From: Stackebrandtia nassauensis DSM 44728
GTDB taxonomy: Bacteria; Actinomycetota; Actinomycetes; Mycobacteriales; Micromonosporaceae
Direction of reading: 5' to 3'
NCBI RefSeq assembly: GCF_000024545.1
Contig: NC_013947.1
Coordinates: 3,844,001 to 3,908,000 of the forward strand
Length of the DNA stretch: 64,000 nucleotides
This document shows, one piece after another, positions 58,079 through 64,000 of this stretch. The position numbers and the translations under genes are program-made. The notes below the pieces were generated by a model. That model worked only from the letters and a program-made list of their open reading frames with translations, was not told where the DNA came from and did no database searches. How positions within the stretch are numbered: the first letter of the stretch is position 1; every line of letters begins with the position of its first letter.

Positions 58079-59521
58079 TCACCGCACCTTCTCGCGGATC
58101 GGTTCCCAGCACTGTGTTCCCTCCAGTTCGGGTATGCGGTCGCGGGTGAAGACAGGGTCGAGCCCGGCCTTGCGCTGCTCGTCGTAATCCTTGAGCAGCT
58201 TCAGGGCGATGCCGCCCAACGGCACGATCGCGACCAGGTTCACCACCGCCATGACACCCATGGTCACGTTCGCCAGAGCCCAGACCACTTGCAGGGCAAG
58301 CAGGCCACCGACGAAGGCGACGCCCAGGATCGCGATCCGGAACCACACTGCCGCGTGCCGGTTGGTGGTGAGGAATCGCAGGTTGGTCTCGCCGTAGTAG
58401 TAGTTGCCGATGCATGAGGTGAAGGTCAGGAACAGCAGGATGACGGTGAGCAGGTGTACCGCCCAGGAGCCCAGGTTGTCGTCGACCGCGATCTGGGTCA
58501 GCGCATCCTCGGTTTTTGGGTTACCGAGTTCGGGCGTGGAGACCAGCACGATGAACGCCGTGATCGAACAGATGAAGATCGTGTCGAAGAAGACGCCGAA
58601 CGACTGGGTCAGGCCCTGTTTGACCGGGTGCGAGACCGACGCGGTGGCTCCGGCGTTGGGGGCCGAGCCCAGGCCGCCCTCGTTGGAGAACATGCCGCGT
58701 TGAACGCCGATGATGATGGCGGTGCCGATGGTGGCGCCGCCGATCTGTCGCAGCCCGAAGGCCGATTCGAATATGCCGGTGAACACCCCGGGGAGCTGTT
58801 CGATGTTGACCGCCACCACCAGGATGCCGACGATCAGGTACAGGCCCGCCATGATCGGCACCATGTACTCCGAGACGTGCGCGACCCGGCGAGCGCCACC
58901 GAAGATGACCAGACCGAGAAGGACCACCAGGGCAGAAGTGATCACTATGGACGTGGTGGTGCCCGACGTCCCGCCGAACGCGTCGATGGACCCGTTGATC
59001 GCGGAGGTGAAGGTGTTGCTCTGCACCATCATGAACGTCACCGGGAAGGTGAAGATCAGTACGACGGCGAAGACGACGCCCAGCCACCGCCGCTTCAACC
59101 CGTGCTGCATGTAGTACGCGGGACCGCCGACGAAGCCGGACTCCGACCGGACCTTGTACGCCTGCGCCAAAGTGGACTCGACGAACGCCGCGGCGGCCAC
59201 GAGGCTGGCCATCGTCCACATCCAGAACACCGCACCCGGTCCGCCGGTGCTGATGGCGATGGACACGCCGACGACGTTCCCGGTGCCCACTCGGGCGGCG
59301 GCCGAGATCGCGAAGGCCCCGAACGCCGAGACCCCCTTGCGTCCGTCCTCGGCGACGGCCGGTGGTTCCTTGAGGTTGCGGATCATCTGCGGGAACAGTC
59401 GGAACTGGACGCCACGGGAACGGAACGTGAAGTACAGGCTGGCGATGGTCAGTAGTGGGATGACCAGGAAAAGCCAGTAGTTGTCATTGATGGTGTTGAC
59501 AGTTTCGATGAACTTTTCCAC
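58079..59521 (-). CDS. Sodium:alanine (AGCS-family) symporter
   Basis: The 480-residue protein has about 11 membrane helices and the AGCS signature GTGNVVGVSIAISTGGPGAVFWMW, plus the helix GMFSNEGGLGSAPNAGATA. It imports alanine or glycine with Na+. AGGAG with a 5-nt spacer precedes GTG 59519-59521, giving the usual N-terminus (MVEKFIETVNTIND). Confidence 0.92.
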   Translation of the reverse strand: MEKFIETVNTINDNYWLFLVIPLLTIASLYFTFRSRGVQFRLFPQMIRNLKEPPAVAEDGRKGVSAFGAFAISAAARVGTGNVVGVSIAISTGGPGAVFWMWTMASLVAAAAFVESTLAQAYKVRSESGFVGGPAYYMQHGLKRRWLGVVFAVVLIFTFPVTFMMVQSNTFTSAINGSIDAFGGTSGTTTSIVITSALVVLLGLVIFGGARRVAHVSEYMVPIMAGLYLIVGILVVAVNIEQLPGVFTGIFESAFGLRQIGGATIGTAIIIGVQRGMFSNEGGLGSAPNAGATASVSHPVKQGLTQSFGVFFDTIFICSITAFIVLVSTPELGNPKTEDALTQIAVDDNLGSWAVHLLTVILLFLTFTSCIGNYYYGETNLRFLTTNRHAAVWFRIAILGVAFVGGLLALQVVWALANVTMGVMAVVNLVAIVPLGGIALKLLKDYDEQRKAGLDPVFTRDRIPELEGTQCWEPIREKVR

Positions 59522-59634
59522 AACAGCTCCTGTTTGCCGGGGTCCAGACGCTGCCGGAAACCGTACCAACAGCACAATTCGCCGCGAAAGCGACGTGAAG
59601 CCGTTTTGAAGTCGGGGGCGTGCAATATTGTCCC

Positions 59635-60138
59635 ATGCGATTCCCCGTGCTTCGTGCCGTCGCCATCATGCTGGTCGCCGCCCTCGCGCTGTCCGCGTGC
59701 AAGGACAACGCGTCCAAGGACGACGCCAAACCCAGAGATGAGGCGTCGTCGTCGAAGAGCTCGCCATCCAGTTCGCCGTCGGCCGCCGATACTGAGGTGC
59801 CCAAGACCAGTGGCGCGGCGGTCGACCGGTACGAGGATTACCTGCACGCCGTGGGTAAGAGCGAGCTGGACACGATGTGCGAGATCGCCAAGCCCGCCAT
59901 GGACACGGTCCCCGGCGACTGCGAGTCGAACTTCAAGATAATGCTGGGGATGTTCTCGGCCGATCAGCTCAAGGCGCTGGAGACCGCGACCATCGACACG
60001 TCGCAGGTGAAGAAGCAGGGTCCGGGAACTGTGGATATTCCCGCGTCGGCGGTGCAGGCCGACGCCACGTTCGGGGCCAACGACCTCGGCGACGTCACCT
60101 TGGAGTACCAGAAGGACAACTGGTTCATCGTCGACTAA
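59635..60138 (+). CDS. Secreted lipoprotein
   Basis: The 167-residue protein has a lipoprotein signal peptide with lipobox LSAC (Cys near residue 22), a Ser/Lys/Asp-rich linker, and a domain with two Cys (MCEIAKPAM and GDCESNFKIML) of unknown function. The start is ATG 59635; no strong ribosome-binding site is visible, and transcription may be leaderless. Confidence 0.75.
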   Translation: MRFPVLRAVAIMLVAALALSACKDNASKDDAKPRDEASSSKSSPSSSPSAADTEVPKTSGAAVDRYEDYLHAVGKSELDTMCEIAKPAMDTVPGDCESNFKIMLGMFSADQLKALETATIDTSQVKKQGPGTVDIPASAVQADATFGANDLGDVTLEYQKDNWFIVD

Positions 60139-60180
60139 CCGGGGACGGTCAGTTCTGCCGCGTGGCTTGCTCGGTTCTGT

Positions 60181-61194
60181 TCACTGTGGGACGAATCCGA
60201 TGGCCGGGTCCTCGGCCACGACACCATCCGGTGTCGATGCGACCTCGTCGATAAGTTCGCCTCGGGTGTCGTACAGGTGCTGGTATTCCTCGGCGTCGAT
60301 TTCGTCCTGGTCGGATTCGACGACCACGCGGCCGGGAACCGCGAAGACCGAGGGGCCCGCATGCCAGTAGCCTGTTTCGGCGTTGCTGCTCAGTACTGTT
60401 TTGTCGCTGGCGGTGTCCAGGATCGTGTCGCAGTAGATGTCGCGGTTTTCCAGGTCCTCGTAGTACCCCTCACTGGCGTACACACACAGGAACCGGCCGT
60501 CGGGTGACACCGCCCCGAGCCCTACAAGGGACCATTCGCTGGCCGCCTCGACGGCTTTGGCGGCACCGACGGATTTCGTCTTGCCGTCGGCGTCGGTCAC
60601 GTAGACGTCCACTGTGCTGTTATCGGCCTTCGCCGTGCTGTAGACACTGCCGTCCTTCGCGGCCCGCATGTCGCACGGATGCGGAACAGCCACGGGGTCA
60701 AAGCTGCCGTCGGCGATGTCGACGAATCCGGCGCGGTCGTCGAAGTCGGAGCCCTTGTCGACGAGCAGCCGCTGGCTGTCGGGCGCCCAGGTCGGGAAGG
60801 AGCAGGTCTTCTGTTGGCCCGAGTACTCCGCGACCTTGGTGATCTTTCCCGTGTCGAGGTCGCGGACCTTGATCAGGTTCCCGTTGGCGCCGCCGACGTC
60901 GTCGGTCATATAGGCGATGTACTCGCCGTCGGGCGAAATGGCGCCGGTTTGGCCATACAGGCCGTCGTCGGTTCCCGGCGGAATGACTTCAGTCCTCGTG
61001 GGGTCGCCTGTCGTCCAAGACGCCAGACCCTCATCGCCGTCGCTGTTCGAGACCGCCTCGTAGAAGGTGCCGGTGAGACTGTCGCTGGCGGCCCGTTGGT
61101 TGCCGTCGGCGACCGCGGTGACGCTGGCGACGACGCCGCTGGCAAGGAGCAGGCTGGCGATCGTGGCGGTGGTCTTGAGGTGCTTGACGGTCAT
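60181..61194 (-). CDS. Secreted beta-propeller (TolB-like) protein
   Basis: The 337-residue protein starts with a signal peptide (TIASLLLASGVVASVTAVA) and shows TolB/WD40-like repeats (GAISPDGEYIAYMTDD, PTWAPDSQRLLVD, GAVSPDGRFLCVY). It begins with ATGA overlap with the sigma-factor stop (61191-61194). It may therefore be a sigma-associated sensor or target rather than a classical anti-sigma factor. Confidence 0.82.
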   Translation of the reverse strand: MTVKHLKTTATIASLLLASGVVASVTAVADGNQRAASDSLTGTFYEAVSNSDGDEGLASWTTGDPTRTEVIPPGTDDGLYGQTGAISPDGEYIAYMTDDVGGANGNLIKVRDLDTGKITKVAEYSGQQKTCSFPTWAPDSQRLLVDKGSDFDDRAGFVDIADGSFDPVAVPHPCDMRAAKDGSVYSTAKADNSTVDVYVTDADGKTKSVGAAKAVEAASEWSLVGLGAVSPDGRFLCVYASEGYYEDLENRDIYCDTILDTASDKTVLSSNAETGYWHAGPSVFAVPGRVVVESDQDEIDAEEYQHLYDTRGELIDEVASTPDGVVAEDPAIGFVPQ

Positions 61195-61703
61195 GAGGTG
61201 GCTCCATTGGTCAGCTCGAAAGGGGTGGGCAGCACGGAACGCAGCTTGCTGAGGGCACGCAGCGTCTGGGTCTTGACCGTCCCCTCGGAACGGCCGAGGA
61301 TCTCGGCGGTCTGGGCCACGGAGCGGTCCTCGAAGTACCGCAGCACGACGACGGCCCGGTGCCGACGCGACAGCTGGAACAGCGCCGCGCGCAAACTCAC
61401 CTTCAGGTCGACCTCGCCGGTGGCGTCGGCGACCGGGCGTTCGACGGGAATGTCGGTGAGGCTTTCGGGCACCTTGCGGCGTCGCCACCACGACACCTGG
61501 AGGTGGTACATGGTCTTGCGGGTGTACGCCTGCGGGTTTCCGTCGCGCCCCACGCGTTTCCAGGCTCGGTGAGTACGCGCCAGCGCCGACTGCACTAGGT
61601 CTTCGGCCAGATGCCGGTCGCCGGTGAGCAGGTACGCCGAGCGCAGCAGCGCTGGCGTGCACGCGATCGCGAACTCCTCGAAGTCTGATCTCTGTCGATC
61701 CAC
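61191..61703 (-). CDS. SigE-family RNA polymerase sigma factor
   Basis: The 170-residue protein has sigma region 2 (ACTPALLRSAYLLTGDRHLAEDLVQSALAR) and region 4 (RHRAVVVLRYFEDRSVAQTAEILGRSEGTVKTQT), the hallmark of the SigE-family (SigE-F/ECF-like) sigma factors of actinobacteria. Tandem repeats lie just upstream. It is coupled to the beta-propeller gene. Confidence 0.92.
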   Translation of the reverse strand: MDRQRSDFEEFAIACTPALLRSAYLLTGDRHLAEDLVQSALARTHRAWKRVGRDGNPQAYTRKTMYHLQVSWWRRRKVPESLTDIPVERPVADATGEVDLKVSLRAALFQLSRRHRAVVVLRYFEDRSVAQTAEILGRSEGTVKTQTLRALSKLRSVLPTPFELTNGATS

Positions 61704-61726
61704 GGGATCTCCTCTGCCGAACGAAC

Positions 61727-61763
61727 CCTAGGTAGAGACACTACTATGACCTAGGTAGAGATA
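61727..61763 (-). promoter_or_regulatory. Direct repeats upstream of the sigma-factor gene
   Basis: CCTAGGTAGAGACA (61727-61740) and CCTAGGTAGAGATA (61750-61763) are nearly identical, 23 bp apart, and end about 24 bp before the sigma-factor start. Each includes the 6-bp palindrome CCTAGG. They may be autoregulatory promoter elements or operator sites. Confidence 0.65.
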
Positions 61764-61787
61764 CAACCATGGCTACTTGAGCTCGGG

Positions 61788-63884
61788 TTATGCGCGGTGG
61801 GCGAAGGTCTGTCGCGCCGTTTTCGCCAGCAGCAACGCCAGGATGGCAATGGACAGCGCACCGACGATGGCACTGACGACGATCAGGAAAGCCGCCTCAG
61901 CGGTGTCGTGGGGCGAGTTCGCGAGGACGCTTATGATGTACAGGCAGGCGATGGGGATCGCCACGTGGACGACGACGGCCACCATCCACACTCGACGCCA
62001 GCGGAGGTTCAGCCTGGCGGCGGTGATCCCCGAGATGGTGAAGAGGACGACGAGCAGGACCGGAAGAACCGCCAACGCCGTGGTGAAGTCGACGTTTCGC
62101 ACGTGTTCCGTGATTTGCGGGCTGATGTAGTCGTAGCCGTGGGCGTTCTGGCCGACCAGGACAACGACGGGGATCGCCGCGACCGCGCCCGACACCGTGA
62201 CGATCCACATCAGAATCCGTGCGACAGGCACCGGCATCGGTGGTGGGGCGGTGACCGGCGGCGTGACGGCGAACCACCGCGAAGCGCTGGAAGTGTTCAG
62301 CAGTACCACGCAGGTGACGGATAGGCACACTTGCGCGAATGCCAACAGGGACATCGTGACGGTGAGTTCTATGTAGCTGGGCGGCTCTTGCGTGTTGGCG
62401 TGTATCGCGATCGCCGCGGCAGCGGTGGCGATCGCCGCATTCATGGCCAGCGCGAAGAACCGTGTGAAGCGGGTGCGCTGTTTGGACAGTATGGCCGCCA
62501 GACGCAACGCGACGGCGTTGGGAGCGATGGCGATCGGGACGAGCGCCAGCAACGGTTCGAGGTAGCCGATTCCCTCATCGCCGGTGGAGTAGCTGGTGAC
62601 GTCGTCTGCCACCACCACGAGGACGAAGATCCACAAGGCTGCGATGGCGCCGTTGACCCACATGAGCATGCGTGCTGCCCGTACGGCGGTGGTGGGTCTG
62701 TCGCTCAGGGTTTGCGGGGGCTCGTTGTGGGGCTCGCGATCGGGGTCCGGTTCTGACGACGGCGTTGGCGTTGGCGCCGCACGCCTTCGCGTCGGTTCCG
62801 ACGCGGCGGCGACCCCGTTCGAGGCCGGTTCGTACAACGTCGCTCCCTGTGCCACGACGAGCTCCGGCTGCTCCAGCACCACCGGTGGTGTCCCCAGCGC
62901 CCGGTGCAGCATGCCCGCCACCAACGGCATCCGGCTGGCCCCGCCGACCAGCAACACATCGGACAGTCGATCCTCGGGCAGCCGCGACGCGCGTCTGACC
63001 GCCTGGGTGACCCGCACCGCGCGTTCCAGCAGCGGGCGGGTCAGCTCCTCCAGTTCGTCGCGGGTGATGTGGGTGTCGGTTCCCAGCAGCGGGACGGGAA
63101 GTTCGGCGCGGGCGCGGCGGGACAGCTGTTCCTTGGCGATGCGCACGTCCTCGTACAGGGCGCGGCGAGCCCGCCGGTCCTCCATCGTCTGCGGGTTCAC
63201 CAGGCGCGACCACTGTGGCTGGTCACCGTAGCGACCGGACAGCAGCGCCACCAGCGCGTGGTCGATGTCCACCCCGCCGAGGTTGTCCACGCCGTCCACC
63301 GACAGCACCTCGAACCCGTCGGGGGTGTTGACCACGACCGAGGCGTCGAACGTGCCGCCACCCAGGTCGGCGACGACGATGCCGCGACCGTGCGGTAGCT
63401 CGTGTCGCAGTACGTGGGTGAAGTAGCTGGCCGCGGCGACCGGCTCGGACACCAGACGCGCGTCGCCGAACCCGGCGGTCGCAGCCGCGTCCTCCAAGGT
63501 CAGTCGCCGCGCCGAACCCCATACCGCCGGATGGGTCAGGGTCACCGCCTCGACCGGGCCGCCGAGGACGCGTTCACCTTCCAGCCGCACCCGTGTCAGT
63601 ACGGCGGCGAACAGCTCCTCGACGCCGAACTCCTTGTCCCCCAGCAACACCAGGCCGTCGTCGACGCGCCGTTTGGGGTGGGGTTCGAAGCGGGCCGGTT
63701 CGAGTCGCGCCGCGTTGCGGGCGTCCGCGCCGACGACAAGGCGCGCATCGGGTTCGGCGTACACGGCCGAGGGCAGCAGCGGCGAGGAGTCGAACAACAG
63801 CGGCACGACCGCACCGTCACGATGGAGCACCGCGACGGTGTGCGAGGTACCGAAGTCAACCCCGAGCCGCGATTGGGGGGACAC
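61788..63884 (-). CDS. Hsp70-like ATPase fused to an eight-helix membrane domain
   Basis: Residues 1-345 of 698 form an Hsp70/DnaK-type ATPase: DFGTSHTVAVL (phosphate 1), VVADLGGGTFDASVV (phosphate 2) and VLLVGGASRMPLV (adenosine). The peptide-binding domain is absent. After a Pro/Glu-rich linker (345-400), eight membrane helices occur as two similar four-helix halves, starting AARMLMWVNGA and VARILMWIVTVSG. A membrane-located chaperone-like sensor is inferred. Start is GTG 63882-63884. Confidence 0.85.
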   Translation of the reverse strand: MSPQSRLGVDFGTSHTVAVLHRDGAVVPLLFDSSPLLPSAVYAEPDARLVVGADARNAARLEPARFEPHPKRRVDDGLVLLGDKEFGVEELFAAVLTRVRLEGERVLGGPVEAVTLTHPAVWGSARRLTLEDAAATAGFGDARLVSEPVAAASYFTHVLRHELPHGRGIVVADLGGGTFDASVVVNTPDGFEVLSVDGVDNLGGVDIDHALVALLSGRYGDQPQWSRLVNPQTMEDRRARRALYEDVRIAKEQLSRRARAELPVPLLGTDTHITRDELEELTRPLLERAVRVTQAVRRASRLPEDRLSDVLLVGGASRMPLVAGMLHRALGTPPVVLEQPELVVAQGATLYEPASNGVAAASEPTRRRAAPTPTPSSEPDPDREPHNEPPQTLSDRPTTAVRAARMLMWVNGAIAALWIFVLVVVADDVTSYSTGDEGIGYLEPLLALVPIAIAPNAVALRLAAILSKQRTRFTRFFALAMNAAIATAAAAIAIHANTQEPPSYIELTVTMSLLAFAQVCLSVTCVVLLNTSSASRWFAVTPPVTAPPPMPVPVARILMWIVTVSGAVAAIPVVVLVGQNAHGYDYISPQITEHVRNVDFTTALAVLPVLLVVLFTISGITAARLNLRWRRVWMVAVVVHVAIPIACLYIISVLANSPHDTAEAAFLIVVSAIVGALSIAILALLLAKTARQTFAHRA

Positions 63885-63938
63885 GACGTCACCCTACCGA
63901 ACCGGCGCCCGACCGCCTGGCCGCTGAGTGCCGCCGCA

Positions 63939-64000
63939 TCACTCGGTCGTGGTGCCACTTCGGACGGCCAGCACCGCCAGCCGGACCCGGTTGGAGCAGC
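63939..64000 (-). CDS. Possible C-terminal end of a LuxR-type regulator, partial
   Basis: One minus-strand frame enters from the right edge and stops at 63939-63941. Its 19 residues (NRVRLAVLAVRSG plus a short tail) look like the last helix of a LuxR/NarL helix-turn-helix (NRVQxVxxAxxSG). The evidence is thin because the rest is outside the window. Confidence 0.4.
   Translation of the reverse strand, partial: CSNRVRLAVLAVRSGTTTE

Overview
The window is high-GC DNA with dense, overlapping genes and typical actinobacterial families: a SigE-family sigma factor, an XRE/NB-ARC/TPR regulator, a membrane Ser/Thr kinase, tandem universal stress proteins, DUF6463, DUF6326, DUF3592 and DUF998 proteins, and a MobF relaxase of the Streptomyces/Frankia type. 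A filamentous or soil actinomycete chromosome is likely. Glycomycetaceae or Micromonosporaceae would fit, but the species is an inference. I saw no rRNA, tRNA, CRISPR array or complete insertion sequence.

Layout. 0-5.4 kb is the end of an integrated conjugative element: a zinc-ribbon protein fragment and a MobF relaxase-helicase. 5.4-8 kb has small genes and a GcvT-like aminomethyltransferase whose frame runs into a convergent gene. 8-14.5 kb is a complete fructan/fructose locus: PfkB sugar kinase and LacI regulator on the minus strand; sugar-binding lipoprotein, permease, ATPase and secreted GH32 hydrolase on the plus strand. Three overlapping, regularly spaced LacI-type operators separate the two arms.

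14.7-24 kb is an accessory island with weaker codon bias: an Mrr-type restriction endonuclease; an operon with a DddA/SCP1.201-like DNA cytidine deaminase toxin and two overlapping small downstream genes (candidate immunity proteins, the second frameshifted); an XRE-HEAT protein; coupled small membrane proteins; gene relics; and a lactococcin-972-like secreted peptide. 24-40 kb holds regulators and enzymes: NB-ARC regulator, MBL hydrolase, two-component system, S33 peptidases, glyoxalase-fold proteins, LysR, an MMPL exporter, and a Ser/Thr kinase paired with an FHA-HTH protein.

40.4-51.7 kb resembles a dormancy or hypoxia (DosR-like) gene set: cNMP-fold protein, GNAT fused to a degenerate ADP-forming acyl-CoA synthetase, SHOCT protein, three tandem-domain Usp proteins, DoxX protein, P-type ATPase, Acg-type nitroreductase and a truncated flavodoxin. 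GGGAC-type half-sites lie in several of its intergenic regions.

51.7-64 kb holds a GbsR regulator with a perfect palindromic operator, DUF998, an ABC-2 exporter with its TetR regulator behind a perfect 18-bp inverted repeat, a cation/proton antiporter, an SLC13-like permease with a mini-CBS protein, an AGCS amino-acid symporter, a lipoprotein, a SigE-type sigma factor with a secreted beta-propeller protein, and an Hsp70-like ATPase fused to an eight-helix membrane domain. The last bases may be the C-terminus of a LuxR-type regulator.
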